Below the pieces are notes generated by a model. That model made no database searches and was not told the DNA's origin. It saw nothing but the letters and a program-made list of their open reading frames with translations. Below are positions 1-11,109 of a stretch of 64,000 nucleotides of DNA, piece after piece; the stretch's first letter is position 1, and every line of letters starts with the position of its first letter. Both the position numbers and the translations under genes were made by a program. Location of the stretch: contig NW_024468910.1 in the NCBI RefSeq assembly GCF_011745365.1, positions 2,198,068 to 2,262,067 of the forward strand. Reading direction: 5' to 3'. Source of the DNA: Cryphonectria parasitica EP155 (lineage: Eukaryota > Ascomycota > Sordariomycetes > Diaporthales > Cryphonectriaceae).

Positions 1-81
1 GATACTGGATTCTGGCCCCTTTCACCCCTATCAAAACCATACTGCCTATGAGTCTTCTCTCACTGACCTGTATCAGTGCTC

Positions 82-1633
82 TCAGATCCGGCAACCTCGG
101 AGCACCAAATGCTGAAAGGGGTTGCTGGGATGGTGCTCCTTCCTGGGCTTGTACACGCCGTTCTGGAACATACTGCACAATGTGACCTTTACGGTGGATG
201 GTCCAGTGTTGTCAAGAACCAAGAAGGTTTTGTAGAGCTCAGCAGCCTGCTCCCACCACTCTTGGAGGTGTGGGTGGTTTAACTGCTGGGCAATCTCAGC
301 ACGGCAGATGATGAGGCGTGAAAGAGTCATCCGATCCAGCATCATTATGCGCTCGAGCTCGAGCTTGTACTCGATGCTGTTGTTGCTGGTAAGATAACCC
401 ATGTCGCGGCAGTAGGTCTCCGAGTCGAAGTCATTGACAAGGGTGCCATCGCCCTCATCATAGTCATTGTTGACATCGGTCTGATTGTTGGCCTAGTTGT
501 CCTTCTTGTTAATTACCATAATAATTCCCTCGCTGTACAATCCATTATCCTTTCCACGATCATGTTGCACACTCACCTGTACCTGGTTACTGTTATTGGC
601 TTTCTGGTTGTACATTTCCACCTTCTGCTTCACAGCTTGCTTGTAAAAGTCATAGACTGCATTGGCATCGTGAATATTGTGTGAGATTGACAATGGGTTT
701 GTCATTGCAGAGTCTCCAAAGACTTCTTGGAGGACTTTGTAGGCACAGTTGCTCATGCCCCAGACCACATAGCCAAAGACAAAGTTCAGAGCCAACTTTG
801 CTGTGCATGGGCTGAGTTTGGTAGCACAAAACTGAGCCACATCAGGAATGATGCCAGCATGATGGAAGTAATCACAGAGGTCATCCTGTGCTTTATTGTC
901 GAGGAAGACTTTGGCGCCAGCTGTCGCAAATCTCTTGTCACGAATGTACGTGATGATCTAGGCAGGTCGATGGTATCATATTAGAAAGACTGGTCAGAGT
1001 GATGAGTAGTAATGGGATGGTCTGAAGCAATACCTTTGGGATGAACAATAGAAATCTGGCTTTCGCAAGCTCATCCTCTTTCCAGGTTGGGGAAACGTTC
1101 GACCCAATGTGGATCTGTCGAGCATCAGGATTGTAGTGCAAGTATAGGCTCCAGTTATCCACAAGGCTGAAGTCATCTCCGTACAGAGACATCTGGTTGT
1201 GACGGGTCACAGGAAAGGAGATGTTGCAGTTGTGCAGGAGGTTAAGAGCTTTGACAAGGGTGTTCTCCAGAAGAGCGATGCTGGGTGCTGCCAGGACCAT
1301 AGGGGGCAGAGGGAAGCGCAAGAGACTGGGTATGTCGAGGAGCTTGGCGAGAGGCAGGAGTTGGCTCTTGGGAGGCTCGATGATCTTGATAGTGCCACCA
1401 TGACCAATCGTGTTGTAGTAGAGCTGGTTGATCCCAGTGGAGCAAAAGGGTACCTCCTGTCCATGTTCGTGTTCGTCTTCGCCACCCTTCAGCAAGATCA
1501 TGCATTTGCGCTGGCAATGAAAGCGCTCCACATTGGTATAGTACAAAGTGTAGGTTGGCTCACGATTGTAGCCAGTGGTGCTTTGAGAGGCGCGCTGGGC
1601 TGAGGCAGTCCCTCCATCTTGGATGGAAGCCAT
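82..1633 (-). CDS. Conserved-looking protein of unknown function, three exons, about 463 aa
   Basis: I do not recognise the family. Three minus-strand ORF blocks join with all splice phases at zero. Exon 1 is 1633-1034, intron 958-1033 (donor GTATTG, acceptor CCTAG), exon 2 957-577, intron 493-576 (donor GTGAGTG, acceptor ACTAG), exon 3 492-82 ending in TGA. The joints read IPK-IIT and VQ-ANN in continuous frame. The ATG at 1633 (MASIQDGG) is the first ATG in the frame; the ORF opens six bases earlier at a TTG. The middle exon has a hydrophobic stretch near NFVFGYVVWG, and the third is helix-rich around LQEWWEQAAELYK. No signal peptide, catalytic motif or zinc knuckle is visible. No in-frame stop is present, unlike the genes to its right. 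The 3' exon may splice further left, beyond the window. Confidence 0.6.
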
Positions 1634-4172
1634 CTTCAAGACTGCTCTTGATCTTTACTTTTTTGTCTGGCTTGATGGTTGGCGTAGTCTGTTGCTCACA
1701 CGATGCAGTTCTCACGCAATGCTGATGTTGATGATGGAATTGTCTGTTTCTCCCTTGTTGACGCGGTGGGTTAGAAGGGGGAGAGGGAGTGGGTTGTTTA
1801 TTCTAATAGACTCTGATGTGCTGGGGAGGGGCGAAAAAGGCGAGGGGTGGGTTAGGGTCAAGGTCCAGACTTGAGCTGGAGGACCAGGTTGACTTTCGAG
1901 ATCAAGGTCAGAATCCAGTAGAGATACTGCAGCCTAAGTGGGTGGCAAGGTAGGAAGTACGAGCCAGGTAGAGTGTTGTTCATGGGATATTAGAATCCTT
2001 CCTGGACCACCACGTTCTCTACTTGCTCCAGATGTATACTTGGCCTGCTTTTTCACGCGCACCTTCTCACCCACCCCCCCCCCCCCTTCCCTTGAGACCC
2101 TTCAAGGCATCTTTTTGGTATTTATAAGTCAGTCATGACCCCATCTTTCATGATCCAGCTGTTCAAGTTGATTGTCTCATTGGACTGCTCATTGTTGAAT
2201 TTGTATACATCTCTATCAATCCTGCAGTCTTTCCTATCTGTGGCCTCATGATCTAGCGAAGGTCACGTACCTGTACCTGCGCCTTCTCTACCACAACTAT
2301 TGGCTGCCTAGATTCTCGAGCTGAAGGAGCTTTGCAATATTACTTCACCTTGAGTTCTGTTTCCATGTACTTTTCATTTCCAGACACTAACCTCATTATA
2401 GAGCCTTGGCACAATCAAACTGACTCCTTGCACCCTGTTCTTACTCAAGTGGTTGCGCATCAGTCTACTTTGTTGTCCTACACAGGACTTTGTGTGCTTG
2501 TCAGAAACAGTCCCTGCTGTTAAACACTGTCTCGCCAGGATCTGTGATTTCGAGAGCGCTTCTTACCATGGTGGTCTCATAATTTCCCCCTGCCATTGAC
2601 GTTTCTACGCCCTCCAACCTAATCTTGAACTTTTTTTTTCGACTATGATGATTATACCAATTCAAATGCTTAGGCAGCTGTCCGACACAAGATTCATGGG
2701 TTGTAAAGCAGCATATGCTCTGCCTTTAGAATCTGTTCGTCGGATATTCATCCAAGCGATTGGCTGGATGTTTCAGTCAGCTGCCCAGACCTCGGCTCCA
2801 AATTGTCACAACTCAGTGCGTGGAACATGACACAATTCCCATTCATTCATCTGAATTGAGGTTCAGAATTGCATTTTTCATTGTGAAAAAGAAGAGCCAG
2901 CCAGGTGATTATCTCAGATAGGCTGCTGCGATATGGAGCCAATGCAGACATTTGAACATATAGGAAACATGCCAGTGCTGCACAAGCTGCATCTTCCCAG
3001 GCTGACAATCCAAGATACAGTGTGATCTTGATGTCCATCATGCATGAAGTAAGCAGATGCGATTTCGAGTCAAAAGGGAAGACTTGAGGCTGCCAGGCCA
3101 CTGTCGTTGAGCCACAGATGGTGAATAGGGAGGATCTACTATGGAGAGCCCGCGCCCTCTCAAGAACGTACTTAGTAATTGACTGAGTGCAAGCAACTCG
3201 AAAATTGGCTTTTTGACTGAGCAGTTCAACAGCACTACAGTACATCTGCTTACACATTGATTATATCTGTCTTTGACCAGGATATTGGAAGACTAAAGTC
3301 AGTCAGACTGGCAAGAAGACAGGAACTGGAGGTAGCCTGTCTTCTGTGGGATGGCGCCACACTAGAGCTGTTGACAAGAGTGCCACTCGTCCTGATTCGC
3401 CTTCCCGACCATACATACATGAGTCTGAAGTGGCCCGTGCACATCCTGCCAAATAACAGCCTTGTGTTAGCTGCTTGATGTTTCATGCTGACATTTGAGA
3501 AAGATGACGCATTGCACTGAGCAGGACAATAGGTTTGCATTCAGGGGATGTGGTTTGGCACCACAGTACCAAGTGGACGAAAGTGGGGCATACCTTGGGC
3601 GGAGTGCTAAAATCGCTGCACCATACTCGCTGACTCAGCTTCCCTCAATTCAGTATAGCGCATTTTTCCGGTGCCGACCCGGCTCAGCCCCCTACTCCCC
3701 GGCTACGATCCTTCGGCCTTCCGTCCTTCCTTCCGTCCTTCTTCCGTTTCGACGTCTCCTTCGACTTGCATGGCTGCCACCTTATTTTCGGGGGGCAGAA
3801 GGGTGGGAGGGGCGCGCAGCCCTGGTGTCTCCAAAGGGGCGCGTCCTGTGGCCCCACCTGCTATTTGCATTCGCGAGGCTCCGTGGGGCAGGCTCCTGTC
3901 TATGTAGTACTTAAGTTACCTGTTCCCATCCTGCCTTCCCTGCTGCTTCCCTTTGTGCTTCAGCTCATCCTTTACTCAGCCTGCTGCCTGTCCTCCTTTG
4001 TTACTCGCTCCCTCTCTTGTACACTGGATATATTCTCAATGCCCTCCTGATTGCAGTTCCCAGCATTGCGCTCGTGCCCCCTCTCTCTCTCGGCGGGTCT
4101 TTGTTCACTTCTCGCCCAGTCTTGACTTGTGAGGGCTTGCATTGTCCTCTTGATCGATTGTTGCTCTGCATA
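1634..4172. other. Intergenic stretch, no supported gene
   Basis: About 2.5 kb with only short, uncorrelated ORFs on both strands and no recognisable domain. It holds a C homopolymer near 2075-2092. At 3715-3760 it becomes CT-rich (ccttccgtccttccttccgt), and at 3785-3835 it is GC-rich. The last 500 bases are pyrimidine-rich and probably form the promoter and leader of the DUF3435 gene that starts at 4173. Confidence 0.5.
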
Positions 4173-7100
4173 ATGGGTCGCAGGAAGGCCGGAATATCGC
4201 GCTTCAATGTGCAGAATACGACAACCCAAGATAACGAAGATGAATGGCATGCATTTCTCCCGCAATACAGCAAACCGAAGCTAGCCAAAAGCACAGAGGA
4301 TAACCGTGCTAGGATATTCTCTGATTGGAATACGTATGTTTTGTTGTATCGGTGCGCATCTAGCTTGCTTAGCTAACTCAGTGCCAGCTTCATGTCTTTG
4401 AAGCATCCAGAGATCGACTGTGAGAAAGTCTGGGAAATGATTATTCGGGATGACTACAAGTCCAAAATTTTCGTCCTAGATTTCATCGACAACTATATCA
4501 AGTTATCAGGCTGTTCTACCCGGGCTTGGGATACAGCTGATACGATGAGACAGAAAGCAGTAATCTGCATCTCGACAGCGAATGGAATAATGAAGCAGCT
4601 GATTGCTGCTGCCGAGGCTGAGATCATAAGGCCGCAGAGACAAAGGAACCCCGACAAGGCTTGGATGCAACTAGCCCGGCCTCAAGGCACAGCTGGTGCT
4701 CGTGATATTGGGCCAGTCTGCGATAGTACCAGAGTAAGTCTATGCTTTCCTCCTTCGCCCCCTCTTTCTTTCCGATCCGAGCTCTCAGGCGAGCCTGTGC
4801 TCCTAGCTCTCCGCTTTGCCTCTTCTACCTGCAGCTCAACTTCCTGCTTTTTTGACTAAGCTGTTTGAACTAATGCATTCTTTCAGTAGATCGCAACCAC
4901 ACTGAAGGACAAGTGGGGTCTCACTATTGATAGCAACTATATCAAGACGGATGCAACAGCTGAGGATCTTTGAAGACTGCTGCAAACATTATGGGAGCGT
5001 GCTGACCACATCCCTATGCCGCCTTTGAACTGCATTATGTTCCACATATACCTTCTCATCCTTTTTCTTCCTGGCTGCTGGCCAGGAATGGTGCCCAATC
5101 TCAGATGAAAGGATGTTTCACTGTAGCTGAAACGGGATGAAAGCTGTCCGGAAGGCCAACAACTGAAATCGAGCTTGACTCTCTTCCGGAACAAGAGAAG
5201 AAGAGATGCCTTGCTGGTTGGGTTAGATGAGGATAGGCATGTTGTTACCCCGCTACTCATCTTTCGATACGCATCTGACCATGTTCTAGGTTCGAGCTTG
5301 ATCTTGAGATGATGCCTACTCCACTTCTCTGCTTCACCCACCTGCTTGTTGCCCTGGCGTGGAAGCTAGGTGCTTTTCAGATACAGTATAAGTGTATAAA
5401 GGATGTGATCTATCAGCCTATTCTTAATAGCAGTAGTTGCACAGCTTTGCATTAGGATAAGGAGATTCTTCAGAAATGCGTGATAATACTGAGTTACGCT
5501 ACTTTCCGCTCCTATTGGTTCCGGCTCTGCATCGTAGCGAGCTTCGAGACAGTGCCACGCCCCTACGCATTGCACGTAGGCGCTGGAGAAGCTATTAATA
5601 GTGAGTTTGTTCCCTACCGACCCCCGGATCACCCCCTTTCTCTCTTTCCTTATTAGAGCTTATAGTCTAACAAGCCGCAAACAGAGCAAACAACCAGCAT
5701 CACGCGCTATTACATCATGGAACATACAAACAAGACATTCCAGAAGGATTACCAGAGCCGAAATATTCGAGTCAACCTCCAGAAGATACACTTCGGCGAT
5801 CTCGCAGATTCCACGGAGGATCTCCCTCTTTATAGCATCTCGCGACATTATGATCCCCATGCCCCCATTTACATCATACAAGACCAGATGCATAAGATCG
5901 ATGCAGGCATTACTGTGCAGGAGCTGCGCAGTGATATCGACTCATTAAAGGCGCGAGACGCTGATATAAGCGAAGTCAAGGCAGCAGAGTATACCTTGAA
6001 CTATTGGCGATCTCGTTTCAAGCACTTGGAGCTTCAGAAGCGGCGGGAAGAATATTTCAAACAGACTGCATAAATTCGGCAAGAAAACGACGAAGCTGGT
6101 CTTCGAAGACTGCAGGAGGATCCTTATCAGCACTATAATGGTTCGGGACAATATTTGAGACTCAATATCGACAGGCTGATGCAGTTATGGGCGTCGGGAA
6201 CTGTTTTCGATCAAGCAGCTGAGGCCAGATCACTCAAGGCTATGCAATAGCTTATGTTTTATATGGAGGGCAGCTTTGAGTTGATCTCCCGAACTTTCCG
6301 TAGCGCCTGTCCATCACTTCCAGCTTCTATATGCAAGCAAAATGAGGAACAGACAGGCCAGGATACCCAATCTGCAGCGAAGCCGGGACCGGTCGAGAGC
6401 GAGAGCATGCAAGATCTGAGCGAGGAGAAAAGCAACCCACACCAAGATATGGCTCCGACCCAAGAAGAGCCATATGCACCCATCTACGCCTCCGATGCCG
6501 CAGTTGAAAAGGGGACAACCAGGCCTACTTGTTTCATTTGCCGGCGGAGCTTTGCACGACGCAACGAACTGACGAGGCACGCACGAGTACACAGGGCCAC
6601 GTTATCAGCCCCGTTCCAGTGTCCTGAATGCAAGCTCCAGAGCCTGCCCCCACCTACTACGCGGACGCCATCTCAGTGGAGCAACCATGTCGAAAGAATC
6701 CATGGCAAGCAGCATGCTCCCAATTTTCCCGAGCGCCTTGTTGTCCCAATCCCAATCTCGAAGGCCAGTACTGTCACCAAGGTCGTATGCGGCCTCTGCA
6801 ATAGCCAGGTCTCTGTCCACGGCTTTATGCGTCATATTAATAAGTATCACATCGACAGCTTGCTTGCTGATCAGTGCAAAAGCATCACTTGCACGGATTG
6901 CCCCAGTACGGACAATCTTGATATCGATACTTACATCTCTCATATCTCTGCATATCACGGTGTCCAATCTATGGAGCGTTGTCCTTTCTGTAGCGGTTTT
7001 CTCACTCAGAGGAGTCTTGTCTCACATATCCGGGCTCATTTTCGGCGGTCGTCCAGCCCGCTTCCCTGTCCGCTCTGCGAACAGCAAGGCAACAAGGCCG

Positions 7101-7285
7101 CATGCTTTGAGGACTACCTCTCCTGGCGTATACATGCTATCCAGTTTCCTGGCCACCTACTCGAGGACTCTGCTTTGGCGCCGGTATACTCTCCCGATGC
7201 AGTGCTGGGCGTCAAGCGCAAGGCTGACGAAGAGCTGACGGGTTTACGGAAAGCCCCGGGTTTGACAGGCGCGTTCGGTGCGTAG
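4173..7285 (+). pseudogene. DUF3435/FluG-type tyrosine-recombinase-like gene with C-terminal C2H2 fingers, decayed
   Basis: The exons can be followed. Exon 1 is 4173-4333, intron 4334-4387 (CTAAC branch), exon 2 4388-4733, intron 4734-4889. Exon 3 starts at 4890 with IATTLKDKWG. A later intron, 5601-5684, has a GTGAGT donor and TCTAAC branch and joins a GAGEAIN segment to TSITRYYIMEHT. The order (N-terminal helices, LLQTLWERAD, NLR-KDVSL, GAGEAIN, MEHTNKTFQKDY, then EKRREEYF-like KRREEYFKQ) matches fungal DUF3435 proteins as I recall them. In that family the GH..Y segment is the tyrosine-recombinase end. Here G is replaced by E. In-frame stops lie at 4971, 5106, 5124, 5310, 6071 and 6248. The last open block, 6251-7285, carries about five C2H2 fingers, such as CFICRRSF...HARVH and CPFCSGF...HIRAH. 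Active members of one DUF3435 branch are Starship captains; whether this copy belongs to that branch is inference. Confidence 0.75.
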
Positions 7286-7466
7286 ACTTTCCAATATTCA
7301 ATTACTCAAAGATCAATATTCCTTGTATCTAGGTTCAGTCGTTATATATCACTGGCAATATGCGACAGAACCTTTTTATATATGATTCGGGGTTATTAGT
7401 GCATGCTCGTAGGCACCGCTCCACCCCACATATCCCTAGGTATGGTAGCTGCTGAGGATTCGAAAC

Positions 7467-9210
7467 CTAAGACAGCGTCCTTCTCTCATCCTCCCCTTCC
7501 TTCTGAGTCAAGTCGAGGTCGTCCGAGTCGCTTGCGCAGGCGACCAAGCCATCAGTTGGCCTCCTTTTAAAAATGCCAGCCTTGAGACCACACGCTAAGC
7601 ATTAACTCGCAGCCCATCTCGAAGTAGCGTCGGTCTTGATCATATAAGCTAAGATCTGGATAACCTTATCTCCATCTTCTTAGTCCCCCAACGTGTTGAG
7701 GAGCAGCTTATGCCATCTGTTAGCCCAATCGCTTGACTGCTGATCCCCGGAGAGGGTATTCGGAATACCGTAGATCCATTCCAAGATGATGATACCTAGC
7801 GACCAGATATCCACATGGATTCCATAGCCGGAACTATAACCGGAAAACACTTCGGACGCTGCATACTTGAGCGAGCCGCAGAAAGTCTGCAGCGAAGTAG
7901 AGTTAGTTGCAACCTTGGCTATACCGAAGTCAGCGATAACGACTTTGAAGAGCGGTTTCATCTCAACCAAGAAGTTCTCGGATTTGAGATCGCGGTGAGC
8001 CATCTTCTTATGGAGATAACTAAGGCCGTCAAGGATCTGGCTCCAAGCAGTGACGTATTTGCTCTCCTCGACGATATTAGCATCGACCATGCTTCCAGAG
8101 CGATAGAAGATTACAATGATCGCAGGCTTTGGGGTCTCCCGAAATTCAAACATCTGTAGCACATTCAGCTTCGCAGTAATTAGTATAATATTAAGATTCA
8201 CAGATATAGAACAGTAAACTTACATAAGAATTGTCTCTCATAAGAGTGAATTCTTCCCATATCTTAGTCAGCTATACAGTATCGAGTCCATCTCTTCATC
8301 TCTTATTTTTATTAGATGGAAGGTTAAACACCTTCGCAGCGAAAATCTTCCCATCTCGCACCCTGATAGCCTTATAAACTCGACCAAACATTCCCTCTCC
8401 AATCTCTTCAAGCTCATAGTAGATAGGCCTCTCATGTAGAATCAGAGCCTCACTGGGTGCTTGCATTACTAGCTCGCTCTCCAAGCCGAGCTCCTCAATG
8501 CAAGGATCTACATTGATTCTCTCAGCAGCTTCCTAGCATTTCTTGAGAAACGCTTGCAGATTCTGAACATAGAGCGGAGATGCTGCAATATAGTTGGGAA
8601 ACTGGATCCTCATAACAAAGCCGCTGCAGTGAATTGTTATCTCCGCAAAGTTATCGGAACTGCTGGGTGCGTATCCCAGAATCCATATCTCTCTGTTCCG
8701 TACTTCTGTCTAGTTCTGCTCATTTCGGCCGACTGCAGTGCTGTATCGAGACTCGTAGTCGTGCAGCCAGAGATGAAGAGATTTATCCACAGTAATATTG
8801 AACTAATATTAGAATTAGCAGAGGCTGGGCATTGCTTGTATATACTCTTATCGTAGATGTCGGTATACCTGCTTGCTGCTAATCCCTCTCATTCCGCGGT
8901 GCCCCAGAAGGATATGAGATACATTAGAATCTGTACTCAGCTGTAGTCCGTTCTGAAGATTGTCCAATGCAAGCAGCTGATCGAAAATCACAACTAGATG
9001 GTTAATGCTGCAATCTTCTGCATTATCAGCATCATCCGACTGTAAGTCTTCAGCAGGCGTAGCCTTACGACTGTTCATGGTAGGCATTATAGCGATACTG
9101 CTAACGCTTCTGCGGAACCACCTTGCATTGTGCTCAAGCTTGAAAGCACTGTCCGCTCTATTCTTCTGATCATATACAGTAAACACTGCGAAGACATCAG
9201 GACTATACAT
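7467..9210 (-). pseudogene. FHA-domain Ser/Thr protein kinase, decayed
   Basis: Reading minus from the ATG at 9210 gives an FHA-like region (SHILLGHRGMRGISSKQ, then FNITVDKSLHLWLHDYESRYSTAVG). It is split by a 66-nt intron at 8803-8868 (GTATAC...TTAG). The kinase follows: P-loop GEGMFGRVYKA, lysine in FAAKVF, intron 8169-8223, HRDLKSEN catalytic loop, DFGIAKV, an APE variant ASEVF, and DIWSLGIIILEW. The frame stays coherent for 1.7 kb but has stops at 8710-8712, 8533-8535, 8296-8298, 8272-8274, 7680-7682 and 7602-7604. The natural terminator is TAG at 7467. The FHA should bind phosphothreonine and the kinase should phosphorylate Ser/Thr substrates, so a nuclear signalling role would be expected of an intact copy. 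It lies tail to tail with the DUF3435 pseudogene, about 180 bases away. The family is, to my memory, multicopy in some ascomycetes. Confidence 0.8.
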
Positions 9211-9681
9211 GATGCCTCGAAGTAGTGAGAAGCAGGGAGAAGCGAAATGTAAAGCGATGAAGAGCTAGACAACATAGTACTTGTGAAGGAGCTAGAAATT
9301 GGAATATATCCATTTCTGATGCATAGAGACTCCAGCCCATGCAGCAGCTGGATGGTCAGCTGAAATGGCGGTAAGATTAGCTGCTCTACCCCTAAGTAAA
9401 AGCGGGATAAGCACGGGTTGTCAGGGGGCTATGGGGGCTTGGGGGGGGGGGGCATCAGTCACTTAGCAAAGAATTAGCCAGCTGCTATTTTTAGTATCCT
9501 TAGCCACCCCTTAGTCCATTTTAGCATGTGAACTGGCATAATGTCACCTGTCCTGTCCCCTCCCTCTACTTTCTGTTTTTCATCTTCTTGTTATTTGTAT
9601 TGCACAAAAATCCACTACTACTGCAAGCATCATCGCTTTAGTTCTACTTTGCATACAATAGACATTCCAACTGATTTACCC
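9211..9681. promoter_or_regulatory. Divergent intergenic region between the kinase pseudogene and the coiled-coil gene
   Basis: This 470-base gap separates two divergently oriented genes, so it would hold both promoters. It contains a G homopolymer run near 9440-9452. The segment 9541-9660 is T- and C-rich before the candidate ATG at 9682. No specific binding site is recognisable. Confidence 0.35.
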
Positions 9682-11109
9682 ATGGATACTATTGAAATCT
9701 CTAGATCTGACGAGTTCAGGTTCGTAGAGCAGCGTAATAACCCCCTAACTCAAACGCTGCCAGCTGTGCTAACGCTTGCCTTCGGTGGAAAGCATGATCA
9801 AGATTCCAGGCATCGAGACACTTTCTGAGTCCGAACAATATACAGTTCTCTGGAGAGCATAGTAAGGAATTGAATGAGCTGGGGGCAATCCTAGAGTCAG
9901 GCTAACACTGCAGTAGCCTCGGACAGCAGCTGATAACAAATGCTCTCGATGCTGAAGCTCTCCGCTCGAAATTATTGTTCATCTGTTTCTTCCCTTTATA
10001 TCCCTCTTGTACTAATGCTGTGATAATACAGGGAAATAACACTACCTCCAGATCAGGAGGAAGACGACAAAGAATCTCGCCAGCTTGAAGCTGATGTGCG
10101 AAAGGAGCTCGAAAGCGATAGCTGTTCTGCCTGTTACCCACCAGAACTCAACGTCCCTGTGCGAAACCCGACGAATGAATACCGACCAATAATAGAGTAC
10201 TGGCAATCACTCTCATCGACAGGCGATGTGATACTTTGTGCTCAAAGAGCAGACTGGTGGAAGTTTCGAGCGTTTCAGCAAAGTGTCCGCAACCAGTATC
10301 AACACAGTTCGTTCAGCATGTTTGTGGCTGGTGTTTGCGAACGTCGGCGGAGGCACGAACTCGGTAGTAGTTATGTCCAATTGCTGTTAAACCCGCAACA
10401 GCAGAGCCAGCAACAGACTTGGATCGAGTTTCAGGACTACCATCTTATCCGCTATGAGCAATTTGCGAAGAAGCGAGACCGATTGGTGGAGAAGTTGCAT
10501 AAATGCCAGAAACAAGCCGGTGCTACGGATTTGGAAGGTTCTGAACACACAGTTCGCAGCGAGGAAGCTATTCAGGGACGCCTCGAGTTTGCCGAACGAA
10601 CTCTGCGATCGCACAGGGTCCTCCTGGGGTGGATCGAGCAACAACGGCTTCGGATGGATTCATGGCCTCTTCCCTCAGTAAGAGAGACTGACGATCAGAG
10701 TGCTACATTGAGAGCCATACCGAGAGTCTCCTCTCGTCAGCGCCGGTCAAGGCAATTCAGCACTTCTACGGTCCAAGGCAAGATCAGAGTGTCGAAACCC
10801 ACGCTGAATACTTCAAACATGCGGGCCAAGACGGTGAAAGCCTCGACACCCCAGCCTGTCATTATGGACTCTGACGTCACGGCCCCGGACTGCACTCAAC
10901 AAAGACCGAAGCGTCAAGGGATGAAGCCCCTGTGCCAAGAAGAAGCCACTCGGCTCCCTCGACCAACTTTGCCCGGAGATAAGCAGACTCGAGGCCGAGT
11001 ACAAGCTCAGCGCCAGTTGATCCAACTGCGATCACGATCTGAATTTGATGCCTTTAAGACCCGAAGTGGAAGGATATCAAGGCCGCCAGTGAGATGGTCT
11101 GTTGCGTGA
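9682..11109 (+). CDS. Basic coiled-coil protein of an uncharacterised fungal accessory family
   Basis: The well-supported part is an open frame from about 10031 to 11109. It follows an acceptor-like AATACAG at 10025-10031 and starts ITLPPDQEEDDKESRQLEAD. It contains a long charged helix (YEQFAKKRDRLVEKLHKCQ, then EEAIQGRLEFAERTLRSH). A basic, Ser/Thr-rich tail ends with TRSGRISRPPVRW, a motif I associate with fungal proteins of unknown function sometimes labelled ankyrin-like or unc44, although no ankyrin repeats are visible. A plausible first exon starts at ATG 9682 (MDTIEISRSDEF) but stops by 9828, and I could not find clean splice joints to the main block. The 5' part may therefore be decayed. 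A DNA- or chromatin-related role is only a guess from the basic composition. Confidence 0.5.

Noticed and set aside
7430..7475. GGTTTCGAATCC-like B-box on the minus strand near 7455, considered for a tRNA
   Set aside because: No pairing T-stem, acceptor stem or A-box is present, and it falls at the end of the kinase frame.
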